64,000 nt of DNA from Hemerocallis citrina (GCA_017893485.1 CM030364.1:246215818-246279817); one strand, 5' to 3'; shown: positions 44,370-55,186, counted from the stretch's first letter. Notes: a model not told the origin generated them from the letters alone. Made by a program: numbers and translations.

Positions 44370-45302
44370 GGCAGAAGATGTAGATGAAGGAGTACAACGA
44401 TGTTGCTGCTATCGGCATCCGGATAGGGATCGGGATGTTATTCATGTTACTAATGTCGAAAGTAGGGGAGGGGCAGGAATAGGTATGATGTTGAGAGGAG
44501 GGAGGAGGCCAGAATCAGGATGACAGGGTGGCGCCGCTGCTGTTGTCGAGATGATGCGATAGCTGGGAATTCGGTGGAGACGGGAAGTTATTGTTGAAAT
44601 GGAGGTTCCATGAAGAAACAATAGACCTACAATTTATTTTATTTTGATTTGATTTTTGATTTTTTTTATGATGGGCGGCGGCGACGGCATGGAGGAGTGA
44701 GAAGAGAGAAGTTGGGTTTTAGGTTTTGGATTTGGTTAGGGTTAGGATTTGGGTTGGGATCAGGTTGGGTTACGATCGGTTCGGGTCGGGTTTTGGATTT
44801 TTTTTTTGGCGGCTAGGGTTTGAGTGGGTGTAGGTGAGAAGGGGTTCGGGTTTGGTAGCAAGTTTGAGGGTTGTCAGGAATTGGGAGGAGATATGAGTTG
44901 GACGAGGAGGGGATTTCAGATGTAGGCATGGGATGGAGGAGATGTTGTTGGTGGTCAGAATTTTGTGAGGCAACGGCTGGTCGGGCTGAGGACGAGGTCG
45001 GGTCAGGTTGGAGCTTGGGCTTGGGGGTTGGAGCTCAGGGGTCAGATTGGGTTTGGTTGGAATGGAGGGTTGAAGATGAAGGGGAAGATGATGAGGATTA
45101 GGATATTGGGTTTGGTTGGAGTGGAGGTTGAAGTTGAAAGGTGATTGGTGGGTGTGGGTTGGAGTGGAGCTTGAAGGTGAGGGGGGAAGATGATGAGGAT
45201 TATGGTATTGATTTGGAGATGAGGGATTAGGGTTTGAGATTTGATTAGGAATTACACAGGGAAAAGAGAGTACGACTTAGGGTTTGGGAACATGGCTCTA
45301 CA
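44370..45302. other. Element E 5' internal region, gag not recognised
   Basis: Where gag is expected, the minus strand is Pro/Asn/His-rich low-complexity sequence made of CCAACCCA/AATCCTCATC words repeated near 45060 and 45180, with no UBN2-type gag block and no zinc knuckle. A truncated primer site (GGCTCTACA instead of GGCTCTGATACCA on the plus strand) lies at 45294-45302 next to the LTR. Confidence 0.5.
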
Positions 45303-45429
45303 TGTTAAATCAGAGATAAAAATAAATACTTTATTGAATTGATTATAACTGAAACAATGTCTCATATGTATAGGAGAGAAGCAAATATTAAATTAATACA
45401 TATTCCGATATAGGACTAATATGATATCA
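45303..45429 (-). repeat. Element E 5' LTR
   Basis: 127 bp, TGTTAAATCAG...GATATCA, sharing ACTTTATTG, GATTGATTATAACTGAAA, GTCTCATAT and GACTAATATGATATCA-like words with the LTR at 30481-30609 at about 80% identity. Confidence 0.7.
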
Positions 45430-46572
45430 AACCCTATCTCTCTAAAGGGTGGACTCTACTTATAGATGTTGGATCTTAGGTCGAGATCTAGAAACAATCA
45501 AAGATGGTCATGATATTATGTTGTAACTACTCCTAGCTTGTCGCCAATCTGTTCTTACCCGGTAAACCATCCATGTAATCTAGTTCTGTGGGGTTGTGCA
45601 ATGTAAATGACCTAAAAATGTCTGGTGTACAATAAGCATTTTTTATTTTGTCCTCTCAGTCAATAGGTGAAGTTTTTCAATTTTTATGTGGAAAAGATGC
45701 GGGCAAACATTTTTGTCATAATCATCATAACAATCGATTAACCTATCTTAAATTTCTCTTTCTTAAGTTTTAATTATCATATAATTACATTTAGAATTAT
45801 CTTTAAATGAATTTTATGTAGTTAGATTCTTTCTGTTGTTATTTGAAAATTGCCAAAGGAAATGTTGCTCTTGTTGTTGATGGGTTAAACAGGCCTTCAG
45901 TTTTTAATGACAAACAGACCCCATTTAGTAATGAACATAGGGTATGGTTGTCAAATTCCTCAGTGTGGATAGCGCTTTTTTTTCTTTTTTCTTTTTTTTT
46001 TTTCAACCAAGGAAATGTAGGAACACCTACCTCAAAATGTATCAGCATAAACTAAGCATGATATGTACAATGATAGATTCTAGTTCTCATAAGGAAGACC
46101 AAGAGAGGTACTGAGGTAGTTTAGATGGAGTTGGGAGAATGTAAAGCATCTCAACGCTGGAGTGTAGAGAGGGTAGAGGACTATTGTCTTACACCTCTAG
46201 GTCCTCTACTTACTCTAAGATTGAAATCATACGAATTCCTCCATCATCTATATGCTCCATCTCAACAAAATTGGTCTCCTCGTGAGAGCTTGAACAGATA
46301 GAAGTAAAAACTAGAGTAGCAGAGATATAGTCTTACAAACAGAAACCACAGTCATTACATAGTTGCCAAAAGAAGAAAGCCATAGCTTCAAAAAGATGCA
46401 AAGCAGGACAACTGAGACCAGACCCTGGATAGTTTGCTTGTATTAGCTAACCGTATTTTTAACCGCAAAAAAGTAGTTAGTAAAATGGACTGTAGTGCAT
46501 GGTCCATAACTTTATATGTGCAATTAATTAACTTAAGAATTCACAAAAAAAATTGTCATAAGAAGAACAAAA
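45430..46572. other. Unassigned AT-rich sequence
   Basis: No retroelement or transposon signature, no ORF with protein-like composition, only T-runs near 45990. It may be remnant unique host intergenic DNA. Confidence 0.4.
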
Positions 46573-46622
46573 TTAATTTAGAAAAGAGAGAGAGAGAGAG
46601 AGGGAGAGAGAGGGAGAGAGAG
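46573..46622. repeat. (GA)n microsatellite
   Basis: About 50 bp of GA dinucleotides with two GGG interruptions. Confidence 0.9.
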
Positions 46623-46645
46623 ATCAGTTCAAAAGCCTCGTCTAA

Positions 46646-46830
46646 CTAGAAGTGAGTGTCAAGTTCAGTCAGTGGTTCAGTCAGCAATAGATCCTGCTTT
46701 GGCATCAGACCACTGAAACCTTGCTTCGGGATAGCAGTGCCAATTGCTCCTTCCCAAATCCGGGAAAAGGACCAATTGTGAAAACCCGTACATCGATCAT
46801 AATTGATTAGCTTATCCTTTTCATAAGAAT
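46646..46830 (-). pseudogene. Possible protein-coding remnant
   Basis: A minus-strand frame of about 60 codons with no Met start but protein-like composition (FHNWSFSRIWEGAIGTAIPK, then GFSGLMPKQDLLLTEPLTEL) ends at a TAG at 46646. It is out of keeping with the AT-rich surroundings. I do not recognise it; it could be the last exon of a host gene or a captured fragment. Confidence 0.25.
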
Positions 46831-46865
46831 CATCTTATATAGCTTATCCTTTTCATAAGAATCAT

Positions 46866-46868
<3 letters not shown>

Positions 46869-46904
<36 letters not shown>
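46869..46904. repeat. (TA)n microsatellite left of MITE
   Basis: Uninterrupted TA dinucleotides, preceded by a 33 bp tandem duplication containing AGCTTATCCTTTTCATAAGA at about 46806-46870. Confidence 0.9.
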
Positions 46905-46906
<2 letters not shown>

Positions 46907-47073
46907 ATAAAAGGGATATGAGCAACTTGCTCATTTAGTAAATGAGCAATTGATTATGTGGCATGCATGTGATACATTGGACAACTAACCCTTTTAAGAC
47001 TTATCCAACCACATGTATGCCACATCATCAATTGCTTATTTACTAAATGAGCAAGTTGCTCATACCCCTTTTT

Positions 47074-47076
<3 letters not shown>
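46905..47076. mobile_element. Foldback MITE, 172 bp
   Basis: Inverted arms of about 67 bp, over 90% complementary: ATGAGCAACTTGCTCATTTA on the left and its complement at 47032-47062. The centre is short. It is flanked directly by (TA)n tracts on both sides (46869-46904 and 47077-47106), like the MITE at 42098-42449. Confidence 0.88.
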
Positions 47077-47107
<31 letters not shown>

Positions 47108-47205
47108 CCCCTACCTCGATAGACATATATATTAGCAAAGTCAGAAAAATAGCAACTAATTACAAAATCATTTTGGAGGACAAGAAACAAGCATCACAGC
47201 ATGGT

Positions 47206-47253
47206 AGTTTTTGTTTTTTTTTTTTGTTTTTTTTTTTTTTTGTTTTTTTTTTT
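47206..47253. repeat. Poly(T) tract at pararetroviral junction
   Basis: About 48 bp of T interrupted by single G residues, directly next to the partial viral copy. On the viral strand it reads as an A-rich tail after the copy ends. Confidence 0.8.
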
Positions 47254-47952
47254 CCGAATCGCAATCGTTCTTAGGAGGTTCCCTAGGGGGTTCCGCTCTT
47301 GCTGGTCTGCTGGCTGTTCTGTGGTGGAAATATGTTATCTGGACGGATCCCTGGTTGTGGTGGTGGCCTTGCCATCTGCATATTGTCATAAAAAATATTC
47401 ATTAGATCATAATCGTGTGGTGTTTGCAAGAGATAAGAAATTCGTGTATTAATTAATTGTTTTCCGATTAGGTTTTCATAACCATCCTCATAAGGATCAA
47501 ATTGTTCAGCAAGGGTGTATAAAAAATGTTTGTCATAGATGCAGTTAATACTGATAGAAAAGGCTTCAATAGAACATAATTGCAAAAAGTGAAATAGAGT
47601 AAAGTTTATATCTGTATATTCTAGGAATGGATTTGGAAAGTCGCTAATATTAAGATGGACCATATCATTATCTAGTCCTTCATTCTGTCTTATATCTATT
47701 GTGAGAAATACTTCTGATGTGGATAGTGCCCCAAGTTTTTCAAGGTTCTTTGCCTTTTGTTTAATAATTTGAGCATATCGTTGTTCTCGAATTTCATTTA
47801 ACCTGGTGGATATAATTGTAGCATGTGGTTCTTTAACCCACCAATATTCTAATAGCTCATGAAGGGTTGTTACATTGTTCATTTTAGTAATTACGGAAAT
47901 GAATTCATTTTCTGTGCAATGTTCTAAGAAGGCAATGACTTCTGTCAATACT
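47252..47952 (-). pseudogene. Second partial copy of viroplasmin-region ORF
   Basis: About 97% identical by eye to 50190-50895 in the same orientation. The frame is open from 47960 to 47283, whereas the right-hand copy has a one-base insertion near 50670 and a TAA at 50362. It shows that the frame was once continuous through this region. It ends in the poly(T) tract on one side and at an inverted repeat (47944-47985) on the other. Confidence 0.85.
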
Positions 47953-47985
47953 AGCTCCAATGTTCTCCCAGGAGCTAGTATTGAC
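47944..47985. repeat. 15 bp perfect inverted repeat at rearrangement point
   Basis: GTCAATACTAGCTCC and its exact complement GGAGCTAGTATTGAC are separated by 12 bp. The central CTCCAATGTTCTCCC is the complement of GGGAGAACATTGGAG in the leader near 48608-48622, so a scrap of leader lies here inverted. Confidence 0.75.
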
Positions 47986-48963
47986 TTCTAATTTAGAGAG
48001 GGTGGTTAAAAAAAAGATGATGGTGGTGATTATTATAATTTGATTCCGACTAAAAAAGAGGTGGTGGTTAAAAAAAGAGGTGATGGTGGTGATTATTATA
48101 ATTTAATTCCGCCTTATACGAGTTAAACTTATCCCTACCGGGTACTCCCTCTCTAAATTATGTATTTCTATGTTCCCGTGTTACTGTAGCTATAGTAATT
48201 TATTTTTATTTTATTTTATTTATTTTTTTTTTTTGAAAGATATATCACGGCGAGGTAGGCTCCCTGTTTAACTTCTCAGCTAAACCCAATTTTCCCTTAG
48301 GTCATACTCAGAGCCTTTCGTCTAGAGTCGGCTTTCTTTGCCTACAGGGTCACTCCTGGTTATAAGACCTACCTATGCCATTATGATATACCCAGAATAA
48401 AGGGCAAAAAGAGGCGTTTATGTGCAAACCAAAGCGAAAAAGTAAGCATATAATACAGAAATTTTATTTATTTGGGGAACATAGTGGATACATAGTAAAG
48501 AGGTTTCCCTTTCGGAAAATCCCATAACGATCTAAGAAAAATTTACGATGAGTTCAAGCTTGAGGAGCTTGTTCCTTACAGTACATGCAATATTTTACAA
48601 AGCTTTGGTGAGGGAGAACATTGGAGTATAGGAGGAGTTTTTGTAGCGGGGTAAGGGATTGGATGGATTTTAGAAGAGTAGAGGGGTGGTATTTATAGAG
48701 GTTTTTCTGAAAAGAGCACTTGAAGGAGAATCTGCACTCCTCTATTGGGTTCTTTTCTGAGTGGACATTTCTTTACACGTGGCTGCTTGGAGACCAAGCC
48801 TTTCTGAGTGGAGAGATGCTGTTCTGAGTGGAAGTGATAATTCTATCTACGCCTTTCTGAGTGGAGGGAACATTTCCAAAATGCCTTTCTGAGTGGAGGT
48901 GACATTTCCAAAATGCCTTTCTGAGTAGAGGTGACATCTGTGAAGGAAAATTCTGAGTGGAGT
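47986..48963 (-). promoter_or_regulatory. Pararetroviral intergenic region: promoter, leader, poly(A)
   Basis: On the minus strand, downstream of the viroplasmin stop: repeated CTCCACTCAGAAAGGC words (48725-48960) upstream of a TATA box at 48691-48700 (CTCTATAAATACC), then a leader with an AATAAATAAA poly(A) signal near 48465, about 225 bp past the TATA box. This order matches 35S-type caulimovirid promoters, where the signal lies inside the leader and is bypassed once. A 60 bp duplicated AT/GGTGGTGAT segment lies at 47995-48110. Confidence 0.72.
48725..48960 (-). repeat. Upstream promoter repeats of pararetrovirus
   Basis: Eight or so occurrences of TTCTGAGTGGA (plus-strand form), the closest copies as CCTTTCTGAGTGGAGGTGAC followed by ATTTCCAAAATG. 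Position and repetition suggest enhancer elements. Confidence 0.7.
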
Positions 48964-50895
48964 CTAGGTGTCCAAATTATGTAGAGCCACTGAATCTAAA
49001 GACATTGGGGTTATGGGGTTGTTGTCGCCACTACCTCCTGTGTCTGAAAAGTTGTCTATTTGGGATAGGGGTGGTTTATCTTCAGGAATTTCTTTTTCAC
49101 TTTCTGTCACTGTCTCCTTTTCTTTTGAGACAGCTGTCTTGACTGCTTCTGCTACCTGTGCTGCAATCATAGCTCGAATTGATTCTTTTCGTTTGCTTTT
49201 CTTGTGTCTTGGTTGGATCCTTTCTGGTTGCTTCTGGAAGCCTTCAATCTGTAGGAGGATCTGCAGAATTTGGTCATACTTATTTGGGTCTGTAATATCT
49301 TGGTTTTCCATGGGGGCTTTGCCCTTATTTTGACTTTTTGGCAAAGTCACAGTCATCAACGGATTTGGTGTGTCTTTACCTGTAGCCGTTTGTTCCGGAC
49401 TAGCCATTGGTATTGTAGACCCAATGATATATCTGTCAAGGTTTTTTGGCAAAACCTCAGCCATAAACGGACTTGATGTGTCTTTACTGGTTGCCGTTTG
49501 AACCAGACTAGCAATTGAATTTGTAGGCCCAATAGTACCTCTATCTGCATTTAGAGGGAAATGCAAACCCTTCTCATCCCACTTATTATAGACCGGGGGA
49601 GCAGTCTGTGGTGGATTTTTAGGTGGAAATCTGGTCTGGAATAGTTGTTTCTCCAAGCTGGCTATCTTTTCCTGTAATTTCTGTTTTTCAAAAATTAGAC
49701 AATTTTTATTTTCATTTAGTGTTCTTACCGTTCGTGACATTGCCTCGCAATGATCACAAAATAGGATTTTTCCCTGCATATCCTTTGTGATAGAGTATTC
49801 CAGGGGAGTTTCCTGCAGGGATCTTAGGGAAGGAGAAACAAAATAGTTAGGTCCTAAGTAGCTTCTAGCTACATCTATTGCTTCTGACAAATTATAGAAA
49901 CCTTTATAAACTGGATTTTTGAAGTTCTTAATACTGTCTGCTACTTCTATCCAAGTATGAAAAACACCTACTAAATTACCTTGGAGAACTGCATAAAACT
50001 TGTACCCTCTCTGGTTCTGGCTAAATACTTCTGATAAAGAATTCATGGCTGCTAAAAAATATTTCTGGTCTTTTCTATTAAATGCAATCCATAAATTGTC
50101 TAAGATGCTTTGTTGTTCTTTTGATGTAGAAATATGAGAATATGTTCTGAAAGGAGGATTGCCATTTGAAAAAACAAAAAGTTCTTGGTTTCCGAATCGC
50201 AATCGTTCTTGGGAGGTTCCCTGGGGGGTTCCGCTCTCGCTGGTCTGCTGGCTGTTCTGTGGTGGAAATATGTTATCTGGACGGATCCCTAGTTGTGGTG
50301 GTGGCCTTGCCATCTGCATATTGTCATAAAAAGTATTCATTAGATCATAATCGTGTGGTGCTTACAAGAGATAAGAAATTCGTGTATTAATTAATTGTTT
50401 TCTGATTAGGTTTTCATAACCATCCTCATAAGGATCAAATTGTTCAGCAAGGGTGTATAAAAAATGTTTGTCATAGATGCAGTTAATACTGATAGAAAAG
50501 GCTTCAATAGAACATAATTGCAAAAAGTGGAATAGAGTAAAGTTTATATCTGTATATTCTAGGAATGGATTTGGAAAGTCGCTAATATTAAGATGGACCA
50601 TATCATTATCTAGTCCTTCATTCTGTCTTATATCTATTGTGAGAAATACTTCTGATGTGGATAGTGCCCCTAAGTTTTTCAAGGTTTTTTGCCTTTTGTT
50701 TAATAATTTGAGCATATCGTTGTTCTCGAATTTCATTTAACCTGGTGGATATAATTGTAGCATGTGGTTCTTTAACCCACCAATATTCTAATAGCTCATG
50801 AAGGGTTGTTACATTGTTCATTTTAGTAATTACATAAATGAATTTATTTTCTGTGCAATGTTCTAAGAAGGCAATGACTTCTGTCAATACTGGGT
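48964..50895 (-). pseudogene. Pararetroviral viroplasmin/transactivator region
   Basis: An open stretch of 458 codons (48964-50340) and upstream pieces in the same ancestral frame. The viroplasmin-like fold is around the KFYAVLQGNLVGVFHTWIEV word near 49950-50010. Downstream are a CxxC pair (FCDHCEA), a coiled coil (NENKNCLIFEKQKLQEKIAS), an imperfect tandem repeat of about 45 residues (49360-49550), a basic patch (RHKKSKRKES) and an acidic tail. In the family this protein forms inclusion bodies and supports reinitiation on the polycistronic RNA. Broken by a TAA at 50362 and a one-base shift near 50670. Confidence 0.75.
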
Positions 50896-53461
50896 CTTCT
50901 TGGGTTACATTATAAGTTTGTGGATGCTCATCTACATTAAGTAAGCCAAAAGATGTACCTATATCCCCTATGTTTATTAGAGCATGCTGATGGAGCAGGC
51001 GGCTAAGAGTATCAGGTAAGATATTAGTACTGCCTTTGATGTGTTCAAAAGTGATATGGGTGCCAAGGTGAAGACACCGGTCTAAAAAATTAAGCCAACA
51101 TCATCTAGAGCTACGTTTTTGTTCTAAAGCCATCTTTGAATGAAAAGAAACTATGGCTTCACAGTCTGTTCGAACAGTTATTTCTTTTTTAGAAATAATA
51201 AATAGTTCAAAACTGTCTAAAGCATAAGAGATGGCCAATAATTCGGCATCAATACTGCTAATGTTACCTTTTTCTTTGTATTTACCACTAGCATAGCGGC
51301 AAATTCTTTCTAAAGTTTTTTTCGGAATACTTATTTTGTTTAGCAAGCAAAGTTGCGCCCCAGCCTGTATTGCAACCGTCTGATTCTATAATTAGATAGT
51401 CTGAATGTAATGGTAATGCTAATTCTGGAAGTTCTTTAATCAAGTTCTTAATTTGTTGGACTAATTTAACATCTTCTGTGTTAAAGTATCTTTGTCCCTT
51501 TTGTGAAGTTTTTGCATATAAGGGTCCTGCAATTTTGCCTAGATTTTTTATAAAAGGTCTTGCATAATTGACCAACCCTAAAAATTGCTGGAGCTGTTTT
51601 AATTCTTCTAATTTGTCTGAAAAGTCTAAAGCTTTTTGGGCAATATGGGGTTGTAGTTTAATTTTTCCCTGCCCAATAATGGCTCCTAAAAATTCGATTT
51701 GTGATTTATACAGCTGCATCTTTGTTTTGCTAATTATGATACCATGATTAATAAATTCTGAAATAATAATCTGCAGATGTCCTCTGTGTTCTTGCCTTGT
51801 TTTCCTAAAAACTTGGATGTCATCTATATAAACAACAGCAAATTTTTTGTGCTTTAGAAAAATGTCGTCCATCTTTCTTTGAAAAACAGATGGTGCATTT
51901 TTAAGGCCAAAAGGCATGAAGAGCCATTCAAAATGTCCTTCGGGACATGTGAATGCTTTCCATTCTATACTTTCAGGATGCATTTTAATTTGCCAAAATC
52001 CGGATTTTAAATCAAACTTACTAAAGATATTACATCCTTGTATTTGATTTATTAATCTGGTTTTGTCTGGGATATCATATACATCATCTCTGGTATTGTC
52101 ATTTAATCTTTTGTAATTAATTACCATTCGACTTTTTCCTCTTGCTATTTCACTATGTTTTCTAACAATAAAAGCAGCATATCTGTGGGGACTTTCAGAT
52201 CTTCTGATAACCCCTAATTTTAGAAGATCTGTAATATGCATTTTAAAACATCTATGTCTTGGTTTGTGGCATTTATTTTTGCTGTCCTAACCTTATATTC
52301 AGGGTTTATAATATCTAGTTTACACATGACCTTATCTTTATCCCAATATTTTAGTACTTCTTCATCCATTATTCCTAATTTCTCTATTTTTGATATTAGT
52401 TGTTCAACATCTTGTTCACTTATGAGGGTGTAATAAAGATGTTCTAGATTCATAAAGTCTGTGTGGACTTCTATCTCATACTCTTGATTTATGTCATGAG
52501 CACTGTAATCGTCATTGGGAATTACGTTATGTAACTCGCATTGTCTTTCATGGGGACAATTGCATTCTTTTTCTTCTTTGGGATTTTCTAGTTCTCTTAT
52601 CATGGTTGGTTCGTCATGTGTATAAACTGGTGTAAAGATTGTATGTTTCTGTAACTGCAAGTAATCTTTACTTATTAGCATACTGCCTTTATCCTTTAAT
52701 AAGAAGCTTAATCCCAAGATTAAATCATTGCTTAGATCAAGTTGTCTAACCCATGTGGATTCTTTGGGTAATGTGTATTCTATACTTTCTCCACAGTTGG
52801 TTTCAAATCTAATTTTACTATTTGGGATTAACAGATCATCGTACGTAAAAACTTTTCCATCCATTTGTTGGGCTACTGCAGGTTTCGAGGCTTTTACAAT
52901 ATATTGTTTTGGGATTATATCTTTATTTATAATACAGTTTGTACACCCTGCATCGATTAATGCTAGACACTTAACTTCGTAGGCCATCATTCTTACCACA
53001 CATCTAACTTTGAGTGTCCTTAGTCTATCTTTATTGCATATTTGGATTAGATCAATTTGATATGGATCTATTGTTGGCTCCTTCTGGTCTACTACCATTT
53101 TTCCTTTTTCTAACCTTTCTTCTATTGTTTCTACCTTTGTATAAAGGAGTTTCTGTGTGTCTTCTAAATTTTCTATTCTTTTTCTTAGAATTTTTACTTC
53201 GTCAGTATTTATTGTTGGTTTGGGTATTGAATAACTAAGTGTAATATTGTAGTTCTTTTCTATGCATTTTATACAACCTTCTTGGTAACACTTGGAACAT
53301 TTTGTTCTATTCATCTTACTAGGGTATCCTTTACAGAATAAACATGGCATGCTATCCATACCTGTTTGGGCCTGCCAGTTGTGTTTGCAGGTTTTCAATA
53401 GGGTTGAGGTCGGTAAGGAAGGAGTTTTTTGTCCCTTACTAGTAGATTCTATGTTCATCAT
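50896..53461 (-). pseudogene. Pararetroviral polymerase (protease-RT-RNase H)
   Basis: Three overlapping frames: 52220-53461, 51288-52241 and 51101-51346 onward. Order: a Cys-rich N-terminal cluster of three CxxC pairs (residues 39-67), a coiled coil, the retropepsin motif LIDAGCTNCII, an acidic linker, RT with FDLKSGFWQI, MPFGLKNAPSVFQ and the YIDDI catalytic box, and RNase H with IESDGCNTGWGA, SSIDAELLAI and RTDCEAIV. Frameshifts near 52230 and 51320 and a TGA near 51101 disable it. Catalytic residues remain recognisable. There is no stop between RNase H and the viroplasmin region apart from mutations. Confidence 0.85.
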
Positions 53462-54060
53462 ATCTAAATCAGAGAAGTCTAATTCTGGTATTCTGGAAAT
53501 GGTGCAATGTCTTCAATTAATTTATTTGGTTGTTTATTGTCTTGTGTCTCATTTTCTTCATCAAAGTCTTCTATGGTAACGATTGAATAAATTGATTCAG
53601 TATCTGATACTGTTTCATCAATATTATTTAAATTCTCATTTGTGCATTCTATAAGTATGCTACTTTTATCATGTCTATTTATTCTCTTAGGACAAGTTCT
53701 ACTTAAATGTTCTTGGCTACCACATATATAACATTCGAGTTTATTTTTATACAATCTATTTGGCTTAAATTTTCTAACATGTTTCTAGGGGTCTAAATAT
53801 AGTTTTCATCTGTTGGATTTTCTTAAAAAGTATTTTTTCTTCCTATACTTTATGTTTTGTTTCGTGCGTCTGCTGTGTTCATTATAAGTTCTACCTCTCC
53901 TTTCTCCTATACCATATGTCTGAGGAGTGTATATTTCTTTACAAAACCCATAATCTAAGTTTTTTAATTGTTTCTGAATCTGTATTTCTGTACATTTTTC
54001 TTTTAATACATTAATAACATGTTGTATTCTTTGTCCTATTGACTATGAGTGACCTGGACC
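53462..54060 (-). pseudogene. Pararetroviral coat protein C-terminus
   Basis: Encodes a strongly basic Arg/Lys stretch followed by the zinc knuckle CYICGSQEHLSRTC (CX2CX4HX4C) at about 53695-53735 and an acidic Ser/Glu/Asp tail (53479-53690), the standard caulimovirid coat C-terminus. Two stops near 53785-53800 separate the basic stretch from the knuckle. N-terminal coat and movement protein sequences are absent. Confidence 0.8.
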
Positions 54061-54592
54061 TGCTGTCATTACTTCTGGCCAATTTTTTCATTTTAACCAC
54101 CACCTCTTTAACAAACACCTCTTTTTTTTTTTTTTTTTTTCTTTTTTTTTAGTTGATTAGTTATTCTCCTTAGGAAGAAGAAGAGGATAATGGGTTGGCC
54201 AAACCCAATGAGCTTGGTAAGCTTAATTAATTCAACTGGAGCCATTACTGTTTGGGCTTAAATATATCTACCCATACATGATGCTTCAATAAATGTAGTT
54301 CTAATCTTGACTCAGAACTTGCACTAGTCATGAATTTCCCTAACAAACTACTATAGCCACGGACTAATCAAAGTAATTCACATAATAAAATTGGAGATCT
54401 AGCTCCTAATGCCTCACTTAGGTGACAATGATTCAAATTGCATTGTAAGAAGCCTCGAGTCCTAGTCCTACTAATCCTGTAATCCTCAGCCGAAGAGCGC
54501 TTTTGATGTAAATGTTTCATTATTTATTTTTTCTCTAATAGTCTCAACCTTCTAAATACGCTTCAACAAGAGTAGCGCGAAACTTAGGTACT
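54061..54592. other. Junction and unassigned intergenic DNA
   Basis: TTAACCACCACCTCTTTAAC at about 54094 is an inverted echo of the GAGGTGGTGGTTAAA word at 48057-48075, then a T-rich tract runs to 54152. The remaining 440 bp show no ORF or repeat that I recognise. Confidence 0.45.
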
Positions 54593-54597
54593 GTTGG
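54593..54597. other. Candidate target site of element C
   Basis: GTTGG just left of the LTR of C; the partner lies beyond the right edge. Confidence 0.4.
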
Positions 54598-55183
54598 TGA
54601 TATGGGCTAGGAATAACGTGGCCCATCCTGGACCACCGGATCCCCTCAGGATACGCGCACCTCCTGATTCTCTAGATCCGCCACGTCAGCATCGGAAAAC
54701 CGCCCGGACCACTGCCACGTCAGTCTGGGAACCGCCCGGACGTCTGCCACGTCAGCCCTAAACCGCCCGGGTTTCCACCGCTTCAGCCAGACGGGTAACC
54801 GGGTCCAGACCTGGCCCCAAACGGGTCCGGACCCGGTTGCCATCTTCTATAAATACCAGACCCCCACTCCTTCTCCAGGTAATGAATCTTTCCTCCACAA
54901 AACCCTAGTTACTGCTACTCTCTCTCAGAGACTAACTAGATCGTCGGAGGGTCTGCCACCGGAACCAACCCCGGTGTTCCTAAACCGTTTGCAGGTACAC
55001 GAGATCTCGGATCCGAGCCTCCTGATCCGAGCCGAGCATCCAGCCTCGCCTCACTCCAACCTGTCACCGGTACCGTTCGTCCAGCCGAGGGTCGTCTGAT
55101 TAGGAGCTTCCTCCTTCAAATACAAATCGAGTAAGAACTCACACCTGGTGCATCCACACGTCTCCCAGAAACAAACTGCATCA
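54598..55183 (+). repeat. Element C 5' LTR
   Basis: TGATATGGGCTAGG...AACTGCATCA, 586 bp. The primer site follows after a three-base spacer. The TGATA start and ATCA end match B's LTR. Repeated CGTCAGYCY..CCGCCCGG words occur at 54680-54770. TATA box at 54848-54855. Confidence 0.85.
54848..54855 (+). promoter_or_regulatory. TATA box in element C LTR
   Basis: TCTATAAATACCAGACCCC, in the same position and context as in A and B. Confidence 0.68.
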
Positions 55184-55186
55184 GGT

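Larger units (their letters stand above)
30481..45429 (-). mobile_element. Copia-type element E, heavily nested
   Basis: Two short LTRs (129 and 127 bp) in the same orientation flank, on the minus strand, a copia-ordered set of remnants: protease (about 44.2 kb), integrase (43.85-42.7 kb), then after 10.4 kb of foreign insertions RT (32.07-31.4 kb) and RNase H (31.3-30.95 kb). Integrase before RT identifies Ty1/copia. The LTRs differ at roughly one fifth of positions, so this is the oldest element of the cluster. No gag domain was recognised and the flanking five bases do not match (TAGGC, AACCC). Confidence 0.78.
47252..54110 (-). mobile_element. Endogenous pararetrovirus (Caulimoviridae), rearranged
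   Basis: A minus-strand viral segment in the order coat protein C-terminus, protease, RT, RNase H, viroplasmin/transactivator region and intergenic promoter/leader, plus a second partial copy of the viroplasmin region. RT and RNase H are of the caulimovirid type; there is no integrase and no LTR. The movement protein and coat N-terminus are missing, and several stops and frameshifts disable it. A viroplasmin domain after pol is shared with cavemo-, solendo-, soymo- and caulimoviruses; I cannot assign the genus. Confidence 0.85.

Noticed and set aside
47047..47452. Plus-strand ORFs rich in Phe and Ile-Tyr
   Set aside because: They are translations of the poly(T) and (TA)n tracts.
48300..48316. 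GGTCATACTCAGAGCC as a tRNA-Met primer site of the pararetrovirus
   Set aside because: It is on the strand opposite to the viral genes and interrupted; no good TGGTATCAGAGC match was found on the viral strand in the leader.
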